Assembly: GCA_902790625.1 (NCBI GenBank)
Contig: CADASP010000020.1
Span: forward strand, 1-64,000
From: an uncultured Prevotellaceae bacterium
Lineage (GTDB): Bacteria; Bacteroidota; Bacteroidia; Bacteroidales; Bacteroidaceae
Direction: 5' to 3'
DNA: 64,000 nucleotides
A program made the position numbers and the translations under genes. Under the pieces are notes generated by a model. That model was given only the letters and a program-made list of their open reading frames with translations, made no database searches and was not told where the DNA came from. Below, piece by piece: positions 8,572 through 17,203 of this stretch. Position 1 is the first letter of the stretch. Every line of letters starts with the position of its first letter.

Positions 8572-10518
8572 GTGATTTCCGTAGAAGGATTGAAGGTGGA
8601 GTTTGGCGTGAAGCCTTTGTTCAGCGATGCCAGCTTCGTTATCAACAGTCGCGACCGCATTGCCCTGGTGGGCAAGAATGGTGCCGGCAAGTCTACCATG
8701 CTGAAGATACTGTGTGGGCAGGATCGTCCCACGGCTGGCACGGTGAGCGTGCAGAGCGACATCTCCATTGGCTATCTGCCTCAGGTGATGAATCTGCAAG
8801 ACGATACCACCGTGCGCCAAGAGGCTCGTAAGGCCTTTGCCGATGTGCAGCGCGTGAAGGACCGTCTGGACCACTTGGAGCGGCAGATGGCCGAGCGCAC
8901 CGACTACGAGTCGGAGGAGTATATGCAGATAGTGGAGCGCTACACTGCCGAGCACGAGCGCTATCTGATGATGGGTGCCGAGGGCCAGGAGGCCGCCTTG
9001 GAGCGCACGCTGACGGGCCTGGGCTTCCTGCGCACCGACTTGGAGCGCCCCACCTGCGAGTTCAGCGGGGGCTGGCGCATGCGCATCGAGCTGGCCAAGA
9101 TTCTGCTGCGCCATCCCGACGTGCTGCTGTTAGACGAGCCTACCAACCACCTCGACATCGAGAGCATCCAGTGGCTGGAGCAGCTGCTGGCCGCGTGGAG
9201 TGGGGCTGTGGTGCTGGTGAGCCACGACCGTGCTTTTATTAATAATGTGTCGAATCGTACGCTTGAGATATCGTGTGGCCATGTCATCGACTATCGGGTG
9301 AAGTACGACGAGTATGTGCAGCTGCGCCGCGAGCGCCGCGAACAGCAAATGCGGGCCTGGGAGAACCAGCAGCGCGAGATGCAGGACATGCGCCAGTTCA
9401 TTGAGCGCTTCCGCTATCAGGCCACCAAGGCCGTGCAGGTGCAGCAGAAGATTCGCCAGCTGGAGAAGATAGTGCCCATCGAGATTGACGAGGTGGACAA
9501 TGCTGCCATGCACCTGAAGTTCCCGCCCTGTCTGCGCTCGGGCGACTATCCCGTCATCTGCGACGAGGTGAAGAAAATGTACGACCAGCACCTGGTGTTC
9601 GACCACGTCAACCTCACCATCAAGCGTGGCGAGAAGGTGGCCTTCGTGGGGCGCAACGGCGAGGGAAAGACCACGCTGGTGAAGTGCATCATGGACGAGA
9701 TTCCCTTCGACGGACAGCTGAAGATAGGCCACAACGTGCAGATAGGCTACTTCGCCCAGAACCAGGCGCAGCTGCTCGATGAGCGTCTCACCGTGTTCCA
9801 GACCATCGACTATGTGGCCAAGGGTGACGTGCGCCTGCGCATCAACGATATTCTGGGTGCCTTCATGTTTGGTGGCGACAATGCCGACAAGCGTGTGAGC
9901 GTGCTCAGCGGCGGTGAGCGCAGCCGGCTCGCCATGATCCGTCTGCTGCTCGAACCCGTCAACCTGCTCATCCTCGACGAGCCTACCAACCACCTCGACA
10001 TGGCCTCGAAGGACGTGCTGAAGGAGGCCATCCGTGCCTTCGACGGCACTGCCATCATCGTCAGCCACGACCGCGAGTTCCTCGACGGCCTCGTCACCAA
10101 AGTCTTCGAGTTTGGCGGTGGCCGCGTGCGTGAGCACATCGGCGGCATCTACGACTTCCTGCGCGACAGGGCCGACAGTTTGGAGATGAGGGGTGAACGG
10201 ATAGAGTTTGCTGCCAATGCCGATGCCAACAAGTCGGCTCCCTCGGCTCCTGTCGCCGCCCCCTCATCGGCCAAGAGCGACTATGCCGCGCGCAAGGAGC
10301 AGCAGAAGGTGCTGCGACGTGCCGAGCGTGCCGTGGAGGAGAGCGAGAAGAAAATTGCCCGCATGGAGCAGCGCCTGAAAGAACTCGACCTGCTGCTCAG
10401 CGACCCCGCCAAGGCTTGCGACATGACGCTCGTCAGCGAATATACCGACACCAAGCGCCAGCTCGATGACGAGGTGGAGCGCTGGGAGCAGCTGAGCGAG
10501 GAGCTGGAGAAACTATAG
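8572..10518 (+). CDS. ABC-F family ATPase
   Basis: The 648-residue protein has two ABC ATPase domains and no membrane segment, which is the ABC-F plan of ribosome-associated translation factors such as EttA and Uup. Domain 1 has Walker A GKNGAGKST (34-42) and LLLDEPTNHLD. Domain 2 starts near residue 335 with Walker A GRNGEGKTT, the signature LSGGERSRLAM and LILDEPTNHLD. A charged linker between them resembles the P-site tRNA interaction motif. The last 80 or so residues form a coiled coil. The start is GTG, the first codon after the promoter. Whether it is a housekeeping or antibiotic-protection member cannot be decided here. Confidence 0.94.
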   Translation: MISVEGLKVEFGVKPLFSDASFVINSRDRIALVGKNGAGKSTMLKILCGQDRPTAGTVSVQSDISIGYLPQVMNLQDDTTVRQEARKAFADVQRVKDRLDHLERQMAERTDYESEEYMQIVERYTAEHERYLMMGAEGQEAALERTLTGLGFLRTDLERPTCEFSGGWRMRIELAKILLRHPDVLLLDEPTNHLDIESIQWLEQLLAAWSGAVVLVSHDRAFINNVSNRTLEISCGHVIDYRVKYDEYVQLRRERREQQMRAWENQQREMQDMRQFIERFRYQATKAVQVQQKIRQLEKIVPIEIDEVDNAAMHLKFPPCLRSGDYPVICDEVKKMYDQHLVFDHVNLTIKRGEKVAFVGRNGEGKTTLVKCIMDEIPFDGQLKIGHNVQIGYFAQNQAQLLDERLTVFQTIDYVAKGDVRLRINDILGAFMFGGDNADKRVSVLSGGERSRLAMIRLLLEPVNLLILDEPTNHLDMASKDVLKEAIRAFDGTAIIVSHDREFLDGLVTKVFEFGGGRVREHIGGIYDFLRDRADSLEMRGERIEFAANADANKSAPSAPVAAPSSAKSDYAARKEQQKVLRRAERAVEESEKKIARMEQRLKELDLLLSDPAKACDMTLVSEYTDTKRQLDDEVERWEQLSEELEKL

Positions 10519-10833
10519 CCTCTCCCCAGCCCCTCCCTATAAGGAGGGGAGTGTATAGACTTTTCGCTCCCCCCCGCTTCTGCAAGTTTATATAGCGTTT
10601 GGTGTTCTCCGTCGGTGGAGGCACCTTGACGAGAGCGTATTACAATAAGGGGATGCCGCCTTTTGAAAATTTGGCGTTGACTTTTTCCAAAAAGTCAACG
10701 CCAAATTTTCAAAAGTCAACGCCAAATTTTTCACATCTGCCGCTTCTAATGTGAAAGATTAAAAAATATTGGGCAGAAACGACGCGAATCGAATATTTTT
10801 CAGTAAATTTGCAGCCATAAAGCCATACATACG
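10519..10833. repeat. Intergenic region with repeat fragments
   Basis: Just after the ABC-F stop lies half of a GC-rich CCCCTCC element (about 10519-10560). Then comes the TTGGCGTTGAC hairpin with arms 10665-10686 and 10689-10710 (22 bp, 2-nt loop), followed by a third direct copy of one arm at 10711-10730. TAAATTTGC at 10804-10812 is the probable -7 element of the peptidase gene at 10834. Nothing coding is seen. Confidence 0.75.
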
Positions 10834-13053
10834 ATGAAAAAAACGGTTCTTATCATTGCTGCGGCCATCCTCTCGGTGATGCCCGGCACGCTAAAAGCAC
10901 AAGACGACGTGAACATTGGTAGACAGAACATTCAGCTCAGCTCCGACCTGATGACACCCGAAGCCCTGTGGGCTATGGGGCGCATCGGCAGCTATGCTGC
11001 TTCGCCCGACGGCAGCAAGATTGCGTTCCAGGTAGGCTACTACAGTGTGAAGCACAACAAGAGCCACCAGGTGCTCTGCGTGATGAATGCCGACGGCACC
11101 GGTCGCCAGCAGCTCACCACCAGTGCCAAGAGCGAGACCGACCCCGCCTGGCTGTCCGACGGGCGCATCGCCTTCGTCACCGGTGGCGAGGTATGGGCCA
11201 TGAACGCCGACGGCACGGGCCGCCAGCAGCTGTCGAAGACTGGCGGCGCGGTGGAGGGCTTCAAGTTCTCGCCCGACGGCTCGAAGGTCATCATCATCAA
11301 GAGCCTCCCCTACAACGACATCATCCAGAAGAACCCCGAAGACCTGCCAAAGGCCACCGGGCGCTTGGTCACCGACCTGATGTACCGCCACTGGGACCAC
11401 TATGTGGAGAGCATCCAGCATCCTTTCGTCTTCTCCGTAAGCGATGGCTTTTCCATCGCCCCCTCCGGCGTCGACCTGCTGAAGGGCCAGCCCTTCGAGT
11501 GCCCCATGGAGCCTTTCGGCGGCATTGAGCAACTCGACTGGAGCACCGACTCGCGCTGCATCGCCTACACCTGCCGTAAGAAGACGGGTCTGGAGTATAG
11601 CATCTCCACCGACAGCGACATCTTCGTCTACGACACCACCACGGGCCTCACCCGCAACCTCTGCAAGCCCGACGGCTATGTGGAGCCAAAGATAGACCCC
11701 TCGAAGACTATGAAATACCAGAAGGTGAACGCCAAGGAGAACCTGCAGAATAACGTGGGCTACGACCAGAACCCGAAGTTCTCGCCCGACGGCCGCTACA
11801 TTGCTTGGCTCTCGATGGAGCGCAACGGCTATGAGGCCGACCGCCAGCGCCTGTGCTGCTATGACCTGCAGACAGCAGAGAAATGCTATCTGACCGAGGA
11901 CTTCGACAGCAACGTCGACGACTTCTGCTGGAGTCAGAACACGAAGGATGCGCTCATCTACTTCATCGGCGTGTGGCACGCCACCGAGAACCTCTATGCC
12001 GTCAGCGTGGAGAAATATAACAAGAAATCTCCTTTGGCCAATCTCAAGGCTCAAACCATACGGTTGACCAACGACTGTGCCGACTGGGGGTCGTTGCAGC
12101 TGATGAACAACGGTCGCCAGCTGCTGATGGAGCGCCATAGCTACATTGAGCCTGCCGACCTCTACGTGGTGACGCCCAATGTGAAGAAGCCCGAGCAGAC
12201 GGCCATCAGCCAGCTGACGCAGGAGAACAAGCACATCCTCGACCGTCTGGCCAAGCCCACGGTGGAGAGTCGCTGGGTGAAGACCACCGACGGCGGGCAG
12301 ATGCTCTACTGGATTATTCAGCCGCCACACTTCAACCCTGCGAAGAAATATCCCACGCTGCTCTTCTGCGAGGGCGGGCCGCAGAGTCCTGTCAGCCAGT
12401 TCTGGAGCTATCGCTGGAACTTCATGATCATGGCCTCGCAGGGCTACGTCATCATCGCCCCCAACCGCCACGGTCTGCCCGGCTTTGGCCAGGAGTGGCT
12501 TGAGGAAATCAGTGGCGACTGGACGGGCCAGTGCATGAGCGACTATCTGGTGGCCATCGACGATGCCGCCCAGAACCTGCCCTACGTCGACCGCAACCGC
12601 ATGGGTGCCGTGGGCGCTTCGTTTGGTGGCTTCAGCGTCTACTACCTGGCCGGACATCACGACAAGCGCTTCAAGTGCTTCATCGCCCACGACGGTGCCT
12701 TCAACCTGGAGGCCATGTACACCGAGACCGAGGAGAACTGGTTCTCGAACTGGGAGTACGACGACGCCTATTGGAACCGCGACCGCACGGCCAACGCCAA
12801 GAAGACTTACAACAACTCGCCTCACCGCTTTGTAGACAAGTGGGACACCCCCATCCTCTGCATACATGGCGAGATGGACTATCGCATCAATGCCACACAA
12901 GGCATGAGCGCTTTCAACGCCGCACGAATGCGCGGCATTGAGGCGCAGTTGCTCATCTTCCCCGACGAGAACCACTGGGTGCTGAAGCCGCAGAACGGCA
13001 TTCTGTGGCAGCGCACCTACTTCAATTGGCTCGACCGCTGGCTGAAGAAATAA
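10834..13053 (+). CDS. Secreted S9 prolyl-oligopeptidase-family peptidase (DPP5-like)
   Basis: This 739-residue serine peptidase carries a signal peptide ending LKAQ at residue 23 and should be periplasmic. Residues about 40-460 form a beta-propeller with PD40-type repeats (SPDGSKIAF, MNADGTGRQQL twice, SPDGRYIAW). The C-terminal hydrolase domain has nucleophile Ser596 in GASFGG, Asp682 in HGEMDYR and His714 in DENHWV. Length and layout fit Bacteroidetes dipeptidyl peptidases such as DPP5, which take dipeptides off oligopeptide N-termini. The exact specificity is inference. It is followed by a long inverted repeat. Confidence 0.93.
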   Translation: MKKTVLIIAAAILSVMPGTLKAQDDVNIGRQNIQLSSDLMTPEALWAMGRIGSYAASPDGSKIAFQVGYYSVKHNKSHQVLCVMNADGTGRQQLTTSAKSETDPAWLSDGRIAFVTGGEVWAMNADGTGRQQLSKTGGAVEGFKFSPDGSKVIIIKSLPYNDIIQKNPEDLPKATGRLVTDLMYRHWDHYVESIQHPFVFSVSDGFSIAPSGVDLLKGQPFECPMEPFGGIEQLDWSTDSRCIAYTCRKKTGLEYSISTDSDIFVYDTTTGLTRNLCKPDGYVEPKIDPSKTMKYQKVNAKENLQNNVGYDQNPKFSPDGRYIAWLSMERNGYEADRQRLCCYDLQTAEKCYLTEDFDSNVDDFCWSQNTKDALIYFIGVWHATENLYAVSVEKYNKKSPLANLKAQTIRLTNDCADWGSLQLMNNGRQLLMERHSYIEPADLYVVTPNVKKPEQTAISQLTQENKHILDRLAKPTVESRWVKTTDGGQMLYWIIQPPHFNPAKKYPTLLFCEGGPQSPVSQFWSYRWNFMIMASQGYVIIAPNRHGLPGFGQEWLEEISGDWTGQCMSDYLVAIDDAAQNLPYVDRNRMGAVGASFGGFSVYYLAGHHDKRFKCFIAHDGAFNLEAMYTETEENWFSNWEYDDAYWNRDRTANAKKTYNNSPHRFVDKWDTPILCIHGEMDYRINATQGMSAFNAARMRGIEAQLLIFPDENHWVLKPQNGILWQRTYFNWLDRWLKK

Positions 13054-13057
13054 AAAA

Positions 13058-13226
13058 CTCAACTTTCGGAAGTTGGGGAGTTAAAGGAGTGAAAGGGAGT
13101 TAGAGGGAGTTAAAAGACAATAGTTCTTCTCTTAAAGTCCCGCTCCTTAGGTGTTCAGAGGTTGAAAGGTAACGTCCTTTAACTCCCTCTAACTCCCCCA
13201 TAACTCCCTTTAACTCCCCAAGTTGA
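13058..13226. repeat. Inverted pair of GGAGTTAAA word arrays
   Basis: The left arm repeats words like GGAGTTAAA/GGAGTGAAA from about 13076 to 13115. The right arm, about 13175-13224, carries the complementary TTTAACTCC words. Outer ends CTCAAC and GTTGAG also pair. Periodicity is 9-10 nt and the centre includes GACAATAGTT. It fills the gap between the peptidase and leuB and could fold into a long imperfect hairpin in the RNA. Confidence 0.85.
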
Positions 13227-13269
13227 GCGAATGCGAAACTTGAATAAGAAGGAACCTACACAAAATACA

Positions 13270-14346
13270 ATGAAACTGAAGATTGCAGTATTGCCGGGCG
13301 ACGGTATAGGCCCGGAGATTATGACACAGGGCCTGGCAGTGATGAATGCCATCGCTCGCAGGTTCGGCCACGAGTTCAGCTACGAGGAGGCTCTCGTGGG
13401 TGCCCATGCCATGGACGTGGTGGGCGACCCCTATCCCGATGCCACCCACGAGGTATGCATGAATGCCGATGCGGTGCTCTTTGCCGCCGTCGGTTCGCTG
13501 AAGTACGACAACGATCCCACAGCACCCGTGCGACCCGAGACGGGGCTGCTGGCCATGCGCAAGAAGCTGGGACTTTTTGCCAACATACGGCCCGTGGCCA
13601 CCTTCCCCTGTCTGCTGCATAAGTCGCCACTGAAGGACGACCTGTTGCGCGGGGCCGACTTTGTGGTCATCCGCGAGCTGACGGGTGGCATGTATTTCGG
13701 TGAGAAATATCAGGACAACGACCGTGCCTTCGACACCAACGCCTATACCCGCCCTGAGGTGGAGCGCATCCTGCGCGTGGCTTTCGACCTTGCCAGGAAG
13801 CGCAAGAAGCACCTTACCGTGGTCGACAAGGCCAATGTGCTGGCCAGCTCGCGCCTGTGGCGGCAGATTGCCAAGGAGATGGAGCCGCAGTGGCCCGATG
13901 TCATCACCGACTATATGTTTATCGACAATGCCTCGATGCGCGTGCTCACCGAGCCTCGCTTCTTCGATGTCATCGTCACCGAGAACACCTTTGGCGACAT
14001 CCTCACCGACGAGACGGCGTGCATCACCGGCAGCATGGGCTTGCAGCCCTCGGCATCGCTGGGACTCCACACGCCGCTATTCGAACCGGTGCATGGCTCA
14101 TGGCCACAGGCTGCCGGACAGAACCTGGCCAACCCCATGGCCATGATTCTCTCGGCTGCCATGCTGCTCGAGCATTTCGGACTCAACGAGGAGGGCAGTG
14201 TCATCCGCAAGGCTGTCGACGATGCCCTCGAGGCCAATGTGCGCACGCCCGAAATACAAGTGGAGGGCGGACTACACTACGGCACGCGCGAGGTGGGACA
14301 GTGGATTGCGGACTACGTCCTAAATGATGGGCGGCCTTCGGCCTAA
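13270..14346 (+). CDS. leuB: 3-isopropylmalate dehydrogenase
   Basis: LeuB oxidatively decarboxylates 3-isopropylmalate in leucine biosynthesis. I start at 13270 ([16 protein letters not shown]) because family members begin there; an in-frame ATG at 13231 would add 13 unrelated residues lying in the repeat boundary. Motifs include [28 protein letters not shown] and [12 protein letters not shown]. No other leu gene is in the window, so it is separated from leuA/C/D here. The last codons (DGRPSA) and stop run into the AAATGAT word array that begins at 14344. Confidence 0.95.
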   Translation: MKLKIAVLPGDGIGPEIMTQGLAVMNAIARRFGHEFSYEEALVGAHAMDVVGDPYPDATHEVCMNADAVLFAAVGSLKYDNDPTAPVRPETGLLAMRKKLGLFANIRPVATFPCLLHKSPLKDDLLRGADFVVIRELTGGMYFGEKYQDNDRAFDTNAYTRPEVERILRVAFDLARKRKKHLTVVDKANVLASSRLWRQIAKEMEPQWPDVITDYMFIDNASMRVLTEPRFFDVIVTENTFGDILTDETACITGSMGLQPSASLGLHTPLFEPVHGSWPQAAGQNLANPMAMILSAAMLLEHFGLNEEGSVIRKAVDDALEANVRTPEIQVEGGLHYGTREVGQWIADYVLNDGRPSA

Positions 14347-14470
14347 ATGATAAATGAAAAATGATAAATGATAAATGTTGCGCCCGCTGGGGTGTCACGA
14401 CAATGGCTTTGCGACGGATTGGTAGACTGCTCGGTTTATCATTGGTCTTTTGTCATTTATCATTTAGCTC
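14344..14470. repeat. Inverted pair of 7-nt word arrays (AATGATA)
   Basis: 14344-14377 consists of five units of the TAAATGA word at a period of 7. The complementary array TTTATCA / TTTGTCA / TTTATCA / TTTAGCT lies at about 14436-14470, also at period 7. The left array spans the leuB stop. The right array is coding and forms part of the signal peptide of the next protein. Confidence 0.85.
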
Positions 14471-15104
14471 TGCGCTGGCGCAATCATCCTCTGCATGGCG
14501 CGACTCGCTCGCTGTGCTCAACAAGGCCATCACAGCCAATCCGCAGTCAACCGACTTGCGGCTGCGCAAGGCGGCGGTGAACATCGAGTTGGAGCAGTGG
14601 GACTATGCCATCGAGGAGTATGGCCGCGTGCTGGGCATCGATGCCAACAATCTGCCGGCGCTCTACTACCGTGCCTTCGCCCACAACCACCTGCGCCACT
14701 ACGACATGGCCCGCGCCGACTACGAGCGCTTCCTGCAGCTCTTGCCACGCCACTTCGAGGCTCGCTTGGGACTGGCCATGACCCTGCGGCGACAGGGGAA
14801 GACGCGCGACGTCACTGACGAGCTGAATCGGCTGGTGCAGATGTTTCCCGACTCGGCCGTGGCCTATGCCGTCAGGGCCGACTTCGAGAAGGAGCAGGCA
14901 CAGTACGACTTGGCCCTCTACGACTGGGACGAGGCTCTGCGCCTGGCCAACGGGCGGCAGGAATACCAGTTGGGCAAGTATGGCGTGCTGTGGGCCATGC
15001 GCCGCTACGACGAGGCACGTCGGCTGGGCGAGCAGTTGCTGGAAGCGGGCGTGCCCAATGCCACGCTGAAGCAGCTGCAGGTGGACGGAAGAAAAAAGAA
15101 ATGA
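14403..15104 (+). CDS. Secreted tetratricopeptide-repeat protein
   Basis: Starting at 14403 gives MALRRIGRLL, a basic n-region, then a hydrophobic stretch and ALAQ cleavage site, so the 233-residue product is exported. The upstream ATG at 14361 lies inside the repeat array and is less likely. About four TPR-like helix pairs follow (for example WDYAIEEYGRVLGIDANNLPA), indicating a protein-protein scaffold. The hydrophobic core of the signal peptide, GLSLVFCHLSF, is encoded by a 7-nt word array. It ends 6 bp before coaBC, suggesting cotranscription. The partner is unknown. Confidence 0.85.
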   Translation: MALRRIGRLLGLSLVFCHLSFSSALAQSSSAWRDSLAVLNKAITANPQSTDLRLRKAAVNIELEQWDYAIEEYGRVLGIDANNLPALYYRAFAHNHLRHYDMARADYERFLQLLPRHFEARLGLAMTLRRQGKTRDVTDELNRLVQMFPDSAVAYAVRADFEKEQAQYDLALYDWDEALRLANGRQEYQLGKYGVLWAMRRYDEARRLGEQLLEAGVPNATLKQLQVDGRKKK

Positions 15105-15110
15105 CATATT

Positions 15111-16301
15111 ATGCTGAAAGGAAAGAAAATAGTACTGGGCATCACAGGCTCGATAGCAGCCTATAAGTCGTGCCTCATCATCCGCGAGCTTATCAAGCGC
15201 GGAGCCGAGGTGCAGGTGGTCATCACGCCGGCGGGGAAGGAGTTCATCACTCCCATCACGCTGTCGGCACTGACGCAGAAGCCCGTCGTCAGCGAGTTCT
15301 TCTCGCAGCGCGACGGCACATGGCACAGCCACGTGAAGCTGGGCCTGTGGGCCGATGCCATGCTCATAGCACCCTGCACAGCCGCCACGGTGGGCAAGAT
15401 GGCCACGGGCGTGGCCGACAACATGCTCGTCACCACCTATCTCTCGATGAAGGCACCCGTGTTCATCGCACCCGCTATGGACCTCGACATGTATGCCCAT
15501 CCCACCACACAGCAGAACATGGAGCGGCTGCGCTCCTTTGGCAACCATATCATTGAGCCGCAGAGCGGATTCCTGGCCAGCGGACTGGAAGGGAAGGGCC
15601 GCATGGAGGAACCCGCGAAGATTGTGGATGTGCTCGATGCCTTTTTCGAGCCAAAGGACTTGCAGGGCAAGCATATCCTCATCACCGCCGGACCCACCTA
15701 CGAGAAGATTGACCCCGTGCGCTACATTGGAAACTACAGCAGCGGCAAGATGGGCTTCGCCCTGGCCGAGGAGTGTGCGCGCCGTGGTGCCGAGGTGACA
15801 CTCATCGCTGGTCCCGTCAACGTTCAATGTTCAACGTTGAACGTTCAACGCATCGACGTGGAGAGCTGTCGGCAGATGTACGAGGCCGCCGTCGAGGCGT
15901 TCCCGTCGTGCCATGCCGCCATCCTCTGTGCCGCCGTGGCCGACTTCCGTCCGGCCGAGGTGGCAGCGCAGAAAATAAAGCGGGTGGGGGAGGACATGCA
16001 CATCCATCTGGTGCCCAACCCCGACATTGCCGCACAGCTGGGGCAGATGAAGCGCGAGGACCAGCTGCTCGTGGGCTTTGCCTTGGAGACCAACGACGAG
16101 GAGGCCAACGCTCAGAAGAAACTGCAGAAGAAGAACCTCGACTTCATCGTGCTCAACTCGCTGCGCAACGAGGGCACCTGCTTCCGCAGCGACCAAAACC
16201 AAATCAGCATCATCGCCGCCACTGGGCGCAAGGACTATGAGAAGAAGCCCAAGACGCAGGTGGCCAGCGACATCATTGACGAATTAAGCCAGCGACTATG
16301 A
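15111..16301 (+). CDS. coaBC: Phosphopantothenoylcysteine synthetase/decarboxylase
   Basis: This is the bifunctional coenzyme A enzyme. CoaC, the flavin-dependent decarboxylase at residues 1-180, shows LGITGSIAAYKS, GLWADAMLIAPCTAAT and APAMDLDM. CoaB, the synthetase at residues 187-396, shows ITAGPTYEKIDPVRYIGNYSSG, AAVADFRP and KIKR. Residues about 236-247 (PVNVQCSTLNVQ) are encoded by an AACGTTC word array placed where relatives have a short variable loop before RIDVESC. The frame stays open, so the enzyme is probably functional. Its last 4 bases overlap the start of the next gene (ATGA). Confidence 0.95.
   Translation: MLKGKKIVLGITGSIAAYKSCLIIRELIKRGAEVQVVITPAGKEFITPITLSALTQKPVVSEFFSQRDGTWHSHVKLGLWADAMLIAPCTAATVGKMATGVADNMLVTTYLSMKAPVFIAPAMDLDMYAHPTTQQNMERLRSFGNHIIEPQSGFLASGLEGKGRMEEPAKIVDVLDAFFEPKDLQGKHILITAGPTYEKIDPVRYIGNYSSGKMGFALAEECARRGAEVTLIAGPVNVQCSTLNVQRIDVESCRQMYEAAVEAFPSCHAAILCAAVADFRPAEVAAQKIKRVGEDMHIHLVPNPDIAAQLGQMKREDQLLVGFALETNDEEANAQKKLQKKNLDFIVLNSLRNEGTCFRSDQNQISIIAATGRKDYEKKPKTQVASDIIDELSQRL
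15817..15850 (+). repeat. AACGTTC word array inside coaBC
   Basis: About five units of AACGTTC or its inverse ACGTTGA at a period of 7, read in frame within the CoaB domain. Confidence 0.85.
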
Positions 16302-17203
16302 AACGACTATTGCCATTATTCTTTCTGCTCTTCGCCCTGCTCACCAGCACGATGGCGCAAGAGCTACAGGTGAAGGTGACTATCAACTCGTCGCAGGTGC
16401 AGGGCACCGACAAGAGCGTGTTTGAAAACCTTCAGCAGACGCTGGAGCAGTTTCTGAACGAGCGACAGTGGACAGCCATGCAGTTCCAGGAGAACGAGCG
16501 CATACAATGCACCTTCTCCATCACCGTGTCGAAGTACGACGCTTCGGCCAACAAGTTCACCTGCACGGCCATGATACAGGCCAACAGGCCCGTCTACAAT
16601 TCGGCTTACACCACCACATTATATAATAATAGGGACAAGAACTTCGACTTCGAGTTCGTGCAGTTCGACCAGCTCAATTTCAACGAGGAGGTCATCGACA
16701 ACCAGCTGGTGGCCCTGATGGCCTATTATGCCTATCTCATCATCGGCCTCGACCTCGACAGTTTCTCGCCCTTGGGTGGCACCGACGTGCTGCAGCGCTG
16801 CATGAACCTGGTGAACAACGCCCAGAACCTGAATTTCGCTGGTTGGAAGTCGTTTGATGACTCGCGCAACCGTTTTGCCCTCATCAACGACTATCTCGAC
16901 GAGGCCATGAAGCCCTTCCGCCAGCTGCAGTACGACTACTACCGCAAGGGCCTCGACGAGATGGCGCAGAACGTGGAGCGGGGTCGCACCAACGTCAGCA
17001 CGGCCCTGCAGGAGTGTCTGAAGAAAGCACACGAAGACAAGCCCTTGAGTCTGTTGCCGCAGATATGGACCGACTTCAAGCGCGACGAGCTGGCCAGCAT
17101 TTATAAGGGCAAGGGCACGCAGAAGGAGAAGGAGAGCGTCTACGACATCCTCTTCGGCATCAACGCTTCGCAAAACAACGCGTGGGAGAAGATTAAGCAG
17201 TGA
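16298..17203 (+). CDS. DUF4835/PorD-like secreted protein
   Basis: A 301-residue exported protein with signal peptide ending STMAQ. The mature part shows the DUF4835 pattern: ELQVKVTINSSQVQGTDKSVF at the start, RPVYNSAYTT, FDFEFVQFDQLNF, LVALMAYYAYLIIGLDLDSF and a C-terminal INASQNNAW. In Bacteroidetes this family sits after coaBC and its members are named PorD, linked to type IX secretion or gliding in some species. No other secretion gene is nearby, so the role here is inferred from family only. It overlaps coaBC by 4 bp and tamB by 4 bp. Confidence 0.85.
   Translation: MKRLLPLFFLLFALLTSTMAQELQVKVTINSSQVQGTDKSVFENLQQTLEQFLNERQWTAMQFQENERIQCTFSITVSKYDASANKFTCTAMIQANRPVYNSAYTTTLYNNRDKNFDFEFVQFDQLNFNEEVIDNQLVALMAYYAYLIIGLDLDSFSPLGGTDVLQRCMNLVNNAQNLNFAGWKSFDDSRNRFALINDYLDEAMKPFRQLQYDYYRKGLDEMAQNVERGRTNVSTALQECLKKAHEDKPLSLLPQIWTDFKRDELASIYKGKGTQKEKESVYDILFGINASQNNAWEKIKQ

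Noticed and set aside
10891..13062. 723-codon open frame antisense to the S9 peptidase gene
   Set aside because: The sense frame has a signal peptide, propeller repeats and catalytic triad. The antisense frame is a by-product of GC-rich codon use and shows no domain.
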